From the NCBI GenBank assembly GCA_933822405.4, contig CAKOGP040001910.1, positions 1 through 14,077 of the forward strand: a stretch of DNA of 14,077 bases, given 5' to 3'. Source of the stretch: Cylindrotheca closterium. Its lineage: Eukaryota > Bacillariophyta > Bacillariophyceae > Bacillariales > Bacillariaceae. The position numbers and the translations under genes are program-made. A model generated the notes under the pieces. The model searched no databases, had not been told where the DNA came from, and saw only the letters and a program-made list of their open reading frames with translations. The number at the start of each line of letters is the position of its first letter. Position 1 is the stretch's first letter. This document shows positions 1-6,348 of this stretch, in pieces.

Positions 1-92
1 CATGGTTCAAACTTGTTGTTGACTCGCCGCTCCACAGTACTTGACCTTTACAGCCGAACATCCCACCGGCAATCGTATGCGCTACCTAGCAT
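1..92. other. Left edge beyond LINE A homology, nothing recognised
   Basis: I see no gene here. An imperfect palindrome (CATT-TAATCGATTA-ATG, 90-106) straddles its right boundary. The sequence is either the A 3' end, not recognisable without another copy, or flanking DNA. Confidence 0.3.
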
Positions 93-110
93 TTAATCGA
101 TTAATGTTTC

Positions 111-132
111 AGTTATTATTATTATTATCATA
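111..132. repeat. (TTA)n microsatellite at the end of LINE A homology
   Basis: Five tandem TTA/ATT triplets plus a CATATG end. On the minus strand this reads (ATA)n and encodes a short poly-Ile run, exactly where similarity to the B protein stops after RNAVQH. It may be an expanded triplet inside the old coding sequence or a simple-repeat LINE tail. Confidence 0.6.
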
Positions 133-866
133 TGTTGAACGGCGTTCCGTTGTTCCCACATATAGAACCCAATGGAGATGAGTTGCTGGGAGAGACGGGA
201 GGCCCACAGAGAAACCGACCAACGACTGTGAATCTTGTCAACATAATTTTGTTGTAGAGACAGCCACAAGGAGGCTAGCTTGCCTTCCAAAAGTCCCTGA
301 CACCCAATAGCTTCCTGTGCCAGAAAGGCCAGGCAAATGGTCCGAGAGATCAAACGAGAGGGGGGACATGATGAGTCGCGAACACCCTGAAGCAGAAGGA
401 GTATCGCATGTTTGATGGCAGGGGAGGTAAGATGTATATCCATCCAGAGCGAGAGCGCGGTCACCCTCTGGTCCCATTTGTTCCTAGACGAGGCTGCTGG
501 GCAACGGGAACATGCAAGTGATCTTCAAACTCACTGCACCGAGGGCACACAGCGGACAATTCAAGGCCCCAATACACTTTGAACTTCCCTGTGCCGCACA
601 TGCCCACCCAATGTTTTGTAATCCAGCGCTGGATTCCGGCAGGTAGTGACCGCATAGCGCGACCCAGTGTCTCCCAGTTCTCAGACTCCTCAGAGATCAC
701 ATTACGGTTCCTCCAGTGTTGCCACAGGCGGGGGAGTGTCACGCACTCCTGAATGAAGTGGTCACTCAGCCGAGACTGCTTTGTGTCAGCCGCAAAAAGA
801 GCTGCCAGTTTATATATAACTGATGCATTAATCGTATTGAAACTATCTCTAGTTTCTAGATTGCCG

Positions 867-890
867 TTAACGGCTGTCATGGCCATTTAC
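867..890. repeat. Left half of the candidate target-site duplication of LINE B
   Basis: The plus strand reads ttaacggctgtcatgg then ccatttac. At 5638-5657 it reads ttcactgccatgccatctac. Allowing one 3-base and one 1-base gap, 17 of 20 positions match, and two of the three differences are C/T transitions. Similarity stops at the shared 'tac' on one side. In protein terms both encode V-(D/N)-G-M-(A/T), the point where A is interrupted. Confidence 0.55.
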
Positions 891-1270
891 CATATGGAGG
901 TGAGTCCAGTCCTGTTGAACCAGTTTGAGGCATCCAATCCCAGGGAAGTTGCTCTCATCGGATATTACATTGCACCCTTGCATATGTAGAAATGATCTTG
1001 CCACTCGGGGTGGCGTATTTGTATTTTGGTTTTTGGTTTTTTTGAAGGTGATGGTGGGCCTGATTGTGTAGCAGGTGGGAAGCCAATTGTTCTTGCGCCC
1101 TAATGCCCTGGGCGTATCAATCCAAGTGAATGGAGAGTGTCCCAATGGCACAGTGTTCCAGAACAAGGTGGCGACCATCTACGTGACAGACTGCAGTTCC
1201 CTAGTCCTGTGGTCAACAGAGGGAGAGTGAAACATAGAGGGACAGAGAGATGGCCGAGACATCTGACTGT
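891..1270 (-). other. LINE B 3' untranslated region (no gene)
   Basis: The 380 bases between the end of the B reading frame (TAA at 1271-1273) and the point where A resumes hold no convincing reading frame on either strand. The only structure I see is an A-rich tract (1018-1046 on the minus strand) followed by a short hairpin (1000-1014). If that tract is B's true tail, 891-999 is extra sequence of unknown origin. Confidence 0.45.
1018..1046 (-). other. A-rich tract, candidate LINE tail
   Basis: On the minus strand the tract reads A7-CC-A5-CC-A4-T-AC-A3-T-A. It lies 3' of the B coding end, where a LINE tail could be. Just beyond it is GCCAC-(5 nt)-GTGGC (1000-1014), able to form a 5-bp stem. 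Confidence 0.4.
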
Positions 1271-2699
1271 TTATGGACTAACGCCGGGTGGCCGAGTCGA
1301 TGTTGGGTTGGCGGGTCGCGCCAAGTCAAAGATCATCTGGCGTTGCCTGGCTAGAGAGTGACGGTTGATCGCTCTCTCACGGGAGACAAGGCGCAGCCAA
1401 TGTTGACGATCTTTGAGTGATTTGTTGAGGACAGTTTCGCTTTAGTCCCGAAAGAGGTACTGCGAGTGTGGGGGGGTATCCATCAGGCCCATGGCGAACT
1501 GTTCGCGGATGCCGATGTCAATCTCCCGCTTGCGAGCTGTGTACCAGGAGCTGTCTTCAGAGTGGGCAAGCCGGTTGCGGTCTTTCCACATGTAGTGCCC
1601 CATCCGGATCAGTTGTTGGATCAGGCGGGAGGCCCAAAGGTTGACGGACTTCTTGGAGCCAATGTAGGAGAAGTGAAGGGCCTGCAGGTGTCTCCAGTTG
1701 GGGGACACTAGGCCTTCAAGGAGGCCCTGGGCCCCAAGCGTGGCTTGGGAAGAGATGGCCCTTTGGAAGAGGTGGGGATGGCAGGACCAGGCTCGGACGG
1801 TGGGGACGCCCAAGGAAGGCTGACGGACTGTCTTCAGGTATTCAAAGAGGAAGGCTTCGATCTCTGGGGCAGTCTGCTGAGTCTGCATCCATGTCCAGAA
1901 GGCCAGATGGCGTTTTGACCATTCTGCAGCTGCAGTAGGAGCAGAACAGTGTGGGACATGGAGATGATCTTCCACGGGGCAGGAGGAGCATCTGGGGCAG
2001 GAGCTCTTCGCCGAACGGTTCCAAATGGCCAAGCATTTTCCCACACCTGTCATACCGGAGATATGTTTGGGTGTCCAGCGTTGGAGATTTGCCGGGAGGG
2101 CCTTCATGGCGCGTGCAAGAGATAACCAATCGACCTCACGGATGGACTGCTTGGAGAGGCGGTCCTTGGAGGACCAATATGCTCGAAGGGCAGGAAGAGA
2201 GACCTGCTCCATGATGTGAGCCTGATCCAGTTTGGAAGACTTAACACCGTCGATGAATAAAGACACAGGTTCGTGGAAGAAGCGGGGGTTGGAGGCAGCC
2301 AAGCGGCCCGTAGACTCCAGCAGGCGGCGGTAGGATTGTGCTTTGGAGTCTACTTCCACATTGCGCTGCTCCCACCAGTCCAGTTGGGAGAAAGGCCGGT
2401 GCTTGTCCAGGTGGCCTTTAACATGGCGCCGATGAACTTGGAGGGGAAGGTGGCAAAGCAAGGCCCGGATGGTTGAGGCCAGATCAAATTGGGCACCAGA
2501 CAATGACAGGTGGAATTCGGAGAAGGACTTATCAAGAGCTATGAGCCCGTCGCAGGCCATCTCAATTGACGGTTGGCTGGCAAAGAGTTTCAGGTGGGCG
2601 ACCAGAGACGGCCAGTCCAACACCAGGAGAGAGGCCATAAGGCCAATCAATTCGCTGCACGTGGAACTCTGGTTGTCAAATTTCCCAGGGGTTTAGCAG
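1271..2699 (-). pseudogene. LINE B ORF2, RNase H C-terminal half, zinc finger and terminal domain
   Basis: RNase H would degrade the RNA strand of the retrotransposon cDNA hybrid. From N to C terminus: the SELIG motif with the second catalytic residue (Glu, 2651-2653), ACDGL with the third (Asp, 2549-2551), HVKGH, and EVDSKA with the fourth (Asp, 2348-2350). A linker with SLARAMKALP...QRW follows, then a CPRC...EDHLHVPHC finger (about 1996-1940), QGLLEG and LWASRLIQQL. The frame is open from 2650 to a TAA at 1442-1444, the longest clean stretch in the window (402 residues). Past that single TAA the same frame stays open for 56 more codons with protein-like composition (SLKDRQHWLRLVSRER...) to a TAA at 1271-1273, so 1442 is probably a premature stop. 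RNase H continuity is broken upstream by the 2700-2935 insert. Confidence 0.8.
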
Positions 2700-2935
2700 G
2701 TGATCCAGATGATCAACATCCTGTCAACTTACATGAGATGTCGACTACTACCGATTTTCTCTCACAGTTCCAGCACTCAAGCATGGGGAGGAGTGAAGAT
2801 GCAGATACTCTGACTTCTGCAACAAGTGAAGAGACCAAATCAGACAAGTTGGCTCTGGTCCCAGCAACCAAGTATCGTAAAGCTACTCAAGAGGTCAAAA
2901 ATTACGAGATAGCCATAGATGGAGTTGATGTTGAT
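2700..2935. other. Insert of about 235 bp inside LINE B RNase H, open on the plus strand
   Basis: In LINE A the first RNase H block (NGSYK...GTAAVQLL) and the TPG...QSAYRSEL block are about 24 codons apart. In LINE B they are separated by about 235 extra bases with no RNase H homology. Minus-strand frames in the insert contain stops. One plus-strand frame is open across it and ends with TGA at 2939-2941; its product is acidic and polar (blocks such as TTTDFLSQF, LVPATKYRKA, and a VDVDE end) and is not an obvious low-complexity antisense artefact. I recognise no family. It could be a fragment of another transposon or a captured piece of host gene. No clear target duplication is visible. Confidence 0.45.
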
Positions 2936-3407
2936 GAGTGATATCCCTGCGGTCCTCAGTGAGAATTTGGGCGCAGGCTGTGCCCACTTTAGCTTTGTAA
3001 GAGCGGTCGCTTGCAGCACGAAGGGTACCAGCACAAAGGGCCTGAACCAGGCGATCCTCACTACCTTCAATGGTAATGACCTCTGGAACCCAGCCGTGAG
3101 AACCTGATTCAGCCAGACTGCCGAAGTGATGCCAGAGGTCAAGGATGGAAGATGGGGGCAGATGGTTTGGCTGGTAGGTGAGGGCCCGTAGAGTGGAGGA
3201 GGACCCGGCTCTTGTGGATCGGAGAATGGCTAGGGAAGACAGAGACCGAGGCGCGGACAGCGTCCACTGGTAGAGGTGGAAGATCAGGGTTGAAGCAGCG
3301 AGGCAAGTGGAAGGTGCGCTGACGGCTGGTGGAGGCAAGAGGAACGGAAGGGATCCATAGTTGACCCTCACGGTGGAACAGGGTATTGGTAGAGGGGGGG
3401 CACCTTA
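2936..3407 (-). pseudogene. LINE B ORF2, pre-RNase H region and first RNase H block
   Basis: The frame runs on from the left edge of the Copia element: TLFHREGQLW (about 3395-3355) matches GLFHREGAAW in LINE A, so this continues the protein interrupted at 4925. It carries a Pro/Ser-rich stretch, then HGWVPEVITIEG (A has YGWVPDEIEVHG), then the first RNase H block AASDRSYKAKVGTACAQI. The first catalytic Asp is present (GAC, 3006-3008), but the Gly of the usual SDGS is Arg. At least one frameshift separates TLFHREG from the main frame (3371-2895), close to a C7 run at 3394-3400. The end merges into the 2700-2935 insert. Confidence 0.7.
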
Positions 3408-3579
3408 TGTTATCACGAGGGTGTTGACTTACGAAGTAGTAGATGTTGAAGATAGTAACGTAGATTGAATCGTATTGTTAAAAAGAGTGTGCTATTGTCG
3501 TTTCATCGACAGGCTTCCGCGAAGGCCGATCCCGTTCACTTACGGACACAAACCATTGCATGCGGCACGGTAGCCTTCA
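3408..3579 (-). repeat. 3' LTR of the Copia element (172 bp)
   Basis: Begins TGAAGGCTACCGTGC and ends ...ATAACA on the minus strand. It aligns end to end with 4744-4924 with six substitutions and one 9-bp length difference near its TG end. The similarity extends a few bases beyond (CCAAA before TG, TAA after CA), so each edge could be off by about 5 bases. Confidence 0.85.
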
Positions 3580-3584
3580 TTTGG

Positions 3585-3592
3585 TCCCCTCC
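3585..3592 (-). promoter_or_regulatory. Candidate polypurine tract
   Basis: On the minus strand GGAGGGGA lies 5 bases upstream of the 3' LTR start. This is the expected place and composition for the primer of plus-strand DNA synthesis in an LTR retrotransposon. It also supports the minus-strand orientation. Confidence 0.55.
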
Positions 3593-3631
3593 AATTGGGT
3601 TCCAAGTTTGGGACCCAGTTCGATAACTTGT

Positions 3632-4289
3632 CTAGTACGTCCATTCCCCAAATAGTCGCCCTCTCCTTTCTAGTGTCAATCGCTTTGTGAAGGCATCAGC
3701 GAGGTTCAACATTCCTGCAATCCACAATACGTCAACGACTCCTGCAGCCACATTCCACCTGGTATAATGATAAGCAATCGAATTATGCTTCTTGTTTAAA
3801 GTGGATTCGACCATTGTTGAATTCGTCACCAAGCTCTTGTTGTCGCAAAATACATGCGATGGTCCTTCTTCCAAAGGTATTCCGAACATCCTCAATTTGA
3901 ATCTCAAATGAGTGATCGCCTCAATGCATGACTTCAAAGCAATGAATTCGGAACCAAAAGTACTCGCTTCTACCGTATTCTGTCGCTTGCTGTGCCATAA
4001 GATAGGTGCCCGATTGAGGAAAATGACGTACCCCATATGTGATTTCCGTGTCTTCTTATTGGCGCCATGTGAAGCATCTACCCAGGCAGTACTCCCTACA
4101 CTTCGTCCCCTTGGTTTGGGTGTGTTGTGTGGCATCTCTTCCGTCGCATCTTGGTAGTATGCCTCGAAATCTTCCCTCGAGGACCTCAACTTGGAATAGT
4201 CTACATTTGGCGTCCTCCAGTCCTAGTAAAAGGTCAATTTTGGGAAGGTGTCCAAGAAAGCAAATATCCTCAATGCTTGTTCCATGTGT
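3632..4289 (-). pseudogene. Copia Pol C-terminal fragment: RNase H with catalytic residues retained
   Basis: Homology starts near 4289 with the end of the Copia RT region (EQALRIFAFL), meets a TAG at 4223-4225, then is open for 185 codons to 3632. RNase H features in order: VDASHG (first Asp), RKSHMGYVIFLNRAPI, WHSKRQNTVEASTFGSEF (Glu), FCDNKSL (Asp), KKHNSIAYHYTRW and NLADAFTK (last Asp). The D-E-D-D set is complete and the frame is clean, in contrast with the surrounding LINE pseudogenes. It ends with RLFGEWTY just before the polypurine tract, as a Copia Pol should. With gag, protease, integrase and RT absent, it cannot act alone. Relatives are diatom CoDi-type and other Copia elements; the assignment to Copia is firm. 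Confidence 0.88.
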
Positions 4290-4308
4290 TCTTTTCTTTT
4301 ATTCGTAA

Positions 4309-4521
4309 CAGTTTTCATTGGTGTTGTTCAGCACGATTTGTAACAGTTTTTGTTGGTGTTGTTCAGCACGATTTGTGGCAGTTTTCATTGGTGTTGCTCA
4401 GCACCATTCGTGGCAGTTTTTGTTGGTGTTGCTCAGCACTATTCGTGGCAGTTTTCGTTGGTGTTGCTCAGCACCATCATTTGTGACAGTTTTCGTTGGT
4501 GTTGCTCAGCACTGTTCATCA
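4309..4521. repeat. 35-bp minisatellite, six units
   Basis: Units start at 4309, 4344, 4379, 4414, 4449 and 4487. The core is cagtttt-(c/t)-(a/g)-ttggtgttg-(c/t)-tcagcac. All are 35 bp except the fifth, which is 38 bp with a 3-bp insertion. Units 1 and 3 carry ttttcattgg and units 2 and 4 carry tttttgttgg, giving a 70-bp alternating dimer; units 5 and 6 share ttttcgttgg. Confidence 0.92.
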
Positions 4522-4604
4522 TAATGTTCACAACATTTGATGTCATTTCGTATTTACGATCATGCTCATTATTACGTTCATAACGTTTGATGGCATTGCA
4601 TTTT

Positions 4605-4660
4605 GATACATTTCAATACAATACATTTCAATACAATACATTTCAATACAATACATTTCA
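4605..4660. repeat. 15-bp tandem repeat, about 3.7 copies
   Basis: The unit aatacatttcaatac starts at 4605, 4620, 4635 and 4650. The first copy differs only at its first base, and the last copy breaks off after aatacatttca. Confidence 0.9.
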
Positions 4661-4708
4661 AACGTATTCATTTTCGTTTCGTTCGTCGGATAACTTTTGG
4701 CAGTTATT

Positions 4709-4722
4709 GCTGGATCTGATAA
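4709..4722 (-). promoter_or_regulatory. Weak candidate primer-binding site
   Basis: The minus strand reads TTATCAGATCCAGC about 21 nt inside the 5' LTR. It partly resembles the TGGTATCAGAGC site used by many Copia elements (initiator Met tRNA). The distance from the LTR is large and the match imperfect, so this is tentative. Confidence 0.25.
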
Positions 4723-4743
4723 ATCATATAAATGTAATCGTTA

Positions 4744-4924
4744 TGTTATTACAAGGGTGTTGACTTACGAAGTAGTAGATGTTGAAGATAGTAACGTAGA
4801 TCGAATTGTATTGTTAAAAAGAGTGTGCTATCGTCGTTTCATCAACAGGCTTCCGCGAAGGCCGATCCCGTTCACTTACGGACACAAACCATTGCATGGG
4901 TGTGCAATAGCACGGTAGCCTTCA
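4744..4924 (-). repeat. 5' LTR of the Copia element (181 bp)
   Basis: Partner of 3408-3579. It contains an inverted repeat ATTGCA-(6 nt)-TGCAAT (4891-4908) that the other LTR lacks, which accounts for the 9-bp length difference. The right edge lies against LINE B coding sequence. Confidence 0.85.
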
Positions 4925-5637
4925 TTTGGGAGTATTGCCACTTCCAGGATAAGTCAACGGAATGCCACGGGCCTAACGGAGAACTGAGACCGCGTTGGTT
5001 GGAGTGGCCGGTCAGGTGAGTAGAGATCCATTGTTGCCATGCAGTCCACCATTGGTTAGAGGGACGAGCAGTGCGGTGCCATTGGTACCGATCAGAACAG
5101 CTGTCCGCTCTTAGCCCTTTCCATGCTTTCAGAGTAATCGCCGTCCCTTCAGCATTCACAATATCAGAAAGAGTCACTGCGTGCAGGAAGATCGGACACC
5201 AGTTGAGCCATTTCAAAGTAAGTTGGTCCACCAAAGAATCGATGAACAAGTCGACTAACAGTTGGTCTCCTTGGCGTAGTGGCAGAAGAGAGGGGGAATC
5301 AAACTCCAGGTGGATGGAGAGAGAGTCAAGTTCACTCCAGGTCCGCTTTGCCCACATGTCAGACGCCAGGATGGAGGTGTTGGCATAGACTTGTTGGAAG
5401 AGGCCGTATGAGGTACCGGTTTCAAGCTGATGTGCCTGAAGGACAGCCTCCAAGAAGGCGCCCATCTTGGTCTTATTGGCAGGATGGCGAAGTAGCATAT
5501 CCAAGTGCTTGATGACTTGGAGACCGTACGGATGAGGGACACCCACTCCTTGGAGAGCAATAGGGGCATAGACCATAGCACGAGGAAAGTTGCGGCAGAT
5601 ACCAGCCTTTGGAAGTGCCGCCCTGACTTGCAGAAAT
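4925..5637 (-). pseudogene. LINE B ORF2, connection region after RT
   Basis: One frame is open across the whole segment. Blocks aligned with LINE A: FPRAMVYAPIALQGVGVPH / FPRLVVFALVDYQGLGVPH, KHLDMLLRH / KHLEMILRH, LQAHQLETGTSYGL / LQAHQLETGTSFGL, NTSILASDMW / NTSILASDTW, LLVDLFIDS / LLIDLFIDL, LKWLNWC / LLWLNWC and SPLGPWHS / QPLGHWHD. This region lies between reverse transcriptase and RNase H in this LINE group and has no catalytic motif I can point to. Its upstream edge is the 5' truncation of B inside A's RNase H. Its downstream edge is the Copia 5' LTR. No stop occurs within it, so B seems younger or less decayed than A. Confidence 0.8.
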
Positions 5638-5657
5638 TCACTGCCATGCCATCTACC
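5638..5657. repeat. Right half of the candidate target-site duplication of LINE B
   Basis: Partner of 867-890, immediately beside the first base of LINE B homology (cttgcagaaa, 5628-5637, encodes FLQV of the connection region on the minus strand). About 20 bp fits a LINE target-site duplication. The mismatches imply an old insertion. Confidence 0.55.
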
Positions 5658-6348
5658 TCCAGGTTTTTCTTTTCCCACCAAGTGAGTTCATCAAATAAGT
5701 TGGACTTGTCCAGATGTCCGTAGACATGCCTTGGAGACCAAGACACCGGAGACCGAGAGATAGCTTCCCGGATGGAAGAGATCAGGTCAAATTGTGCATC
5801 AGTGGGTGAAAGGGGTCAATCTTCAAAGGCCATTTCAATGGCCGAAAGGCCGTTGCAGGCGATCTTGACACCCGACCGCTGGCTTAGGGCTGGGAACCAT
5901 TGTTGGAGGAGCCAGTCAACCGCCATAATCCCAGCCAGAAGGCCAATCAACTCGCTACGATAGGCACTCTGATCCTGAGGTAGGCCTGGAGTTTGACAAT
6001 GGATGACAATGTGAGCAGTTCCCCCTTAGGGAAGGAGCTGAACAGCAGCAGTTCCCAGGTCATTTTTGTATGACCCGTTGCTGAGGATTCTGAGGCGGCC
6101 CTGGATCAGGGCATCGGCCAAGGCAGTCTCATCACCATGTACCTCAATCTCATCAGGGACCCACCCATAGTAGTCTGTGCAGAGGCCAGCAGAGGTTTGC
6201 CAGGCGTTGAGATGGAGGGGGTCGGGTCAGAGGGAGGCAAGGTTGGGAGACCTGTACCAGTGAGGAGCACCCAGTCGCTACCGGAGAGGGGCCTCACTGT
6301 GGCACGCAGGACATCAGAAGGCAAAGGGAAAGTCCACCAAGAACTTGG
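5638..6348 (-). pseudogene. LINE A ORF2, pre-RNase H and RNase H domain, catalytic Asp residues changed
   Basis: Reading from 6180: YGWVPDEIEVHGDE, ALADALIQGRLRILSNGSYK, GTAAVQLL, an in-frame TAA, TPGLPQDQSAYRSELIG, IACNGLSA, SPRHVYGHLDK, and LTWWEKKNLEVDGMA. This is the RNase H of the LINE, close to that of B. Catalytic positions: the first Asp is Asn (AAC, 6077-6079); Glu is kept (5951-5953); the third Asp is Asn (AAC, 5852-5854); the fourth Asp is kept (5651-5653). Both Asn codons follow a C, so each could come from CGAC by a CpG transition. Upstream (6348-6181) the frame changes at least once through a Pro/Ser/Thr-rich stretch. The domain ends at the LINE B junction. Confidence 0.75.

Larger units (their letters stand above)
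93..890 (-). pseudogene. LINE A ORF2, C-terminal remainder (zinc finger and terminal domain)
   Basis: Two overlapping minus-strand frames (886-461 and 464-93) give one continuous homologue of the end of the LINE B protein. Landmarks in order are SRLSDHF, the W...LGRAM.SLP.G.QRW motif, ITKHWVGMCGTGKF, a CPRC...EDHLHV finger at about 555-515, QGLLEG and LWASRLSQQLISIGFYMW. B has the matching ARAMKALPANLQRW, GMTGVGKC, CPRC...EDHLHVPHC, QGLLEG and LWASRLIQQLIRMGHYMW. A frameshift near 465-510 removes the last finger Cys from its frame. Homology ends at RNAVQH, where the frame runs into a TAA/ATA microsatellite. The N-terminal edge coincides with the break in A's RNase H at 5638, so I read this as the displaced 3' end of LINE A and not a third element. 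Confidence 0.72.
4290..4743 (-). other. Copia leader region, repeat-rich, no gene
   Basis: Between the 5' LTR and the RNase H fragment there is no coding homology. The stretch holds a 35-bp minisatellite, a 15-bp tandem repeat and two related blocks (GTTCACAACATTTGATG, about 4528, and GTTCATAACGTTTGATG, about 4577). Long plus-strand frames here give repetitive Cys/Val-rich peptides that only reflect the minisatellite. Confidence 0.6.
3408..4924 (-). mobile_element. Internally deleted Copia (CoDi-like) LTR retrotransposon inserted in LINE B
   Basis: Two direct repeats (3408-3579 and 4744-4924) start with TG and end with CA. They bracket an internal region of about 1.16 kb that encodes only the end of a Copia Pol, its RNase H, on the minus strand. 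The right repeat is therefore the 5' LTR and the left one the 3' LTR. Gag, protease, integrase and nearly all of reverse transcriptase are missing: a repeat-rich leader (4310-4743) passes straight into the RNase H region. LINE B coding homology stops at the right edge (SWKWQYS) and resumes past the left edge (TLFHREGQLW). In LINE A the same two blocks are almost adjacent (SWNWLWSPTVGLFHREG), which shows the insertion point directly. I found no clean 5-bp target duplication; C-rich flanks (CTCCC against CCCCC) are a weak possibility. Confidence 0.85.
891..5637 (-). mobile_element. LINE B: 5'-truncated non-LTR retrotransposon inserted in LINE A
   Basis: This second copy begins abruptly in the connection region (LQV...LPKAG...RNFPRA at about 5635-5580, matching LQVCLPKSG...RNFPR in A at about 7180-7120). 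It continues through RNase H, the CPRC...H...C finger and the C-terminal domain, then about 380 bp of 3' sequence. Abrupt 5' truncation is normal for LINEs because reverse transcription on the target often stops early. B differs from A at roughly half of the residues in the shared connection region (estimated by eye), so it is a different subfamily and not a tandem duplicate. A Copia element (3408-4924) splits it. The 3' end near 891 is inferred from where LINE A homology resumes; no poly(A) tail sits at that point. Confidence 0.72.

Noticed and set aside
93..890. A third independent LINE copy
   Set aside because: Its start matches the break point of LINE A to the residue and a duplication-like sequence is present at both junctions, so it is better read as A's displaced 3' end.
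1137..1361. Plus-strand ORF of 74 codons in the LINE B 3' region
   Set aside because: No motif, low-information composition and overlap with the end of the B frame; most likely chance.
1250..1440. Possible tRNA or other structured RNA
   Set aside because: I could not form a cloverleaf or identify A and B box motifs; the stretch is better explained by the extended LINE B frame.
2573..2941. An intact plus-strand gene of 122 codons
   Set aside because: Its first third is antisense to LINE B RNase H coding sequence; only the inserted part (2700-2935) is noteworthy.
4309..4521. CRISPR array
   Set aside because: Units are contiguous 35-bp tandem copies with no unique spacers, and the context is a eukaryotic retrotransposon.
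4127..4583. Overlapping plus-strand frames giving Cys-rich repetitive peptides (CCSA, VGVAQH)
   Set aside because: They are translations of the 35-bp minisatellite in several frames, with no start context or domain.
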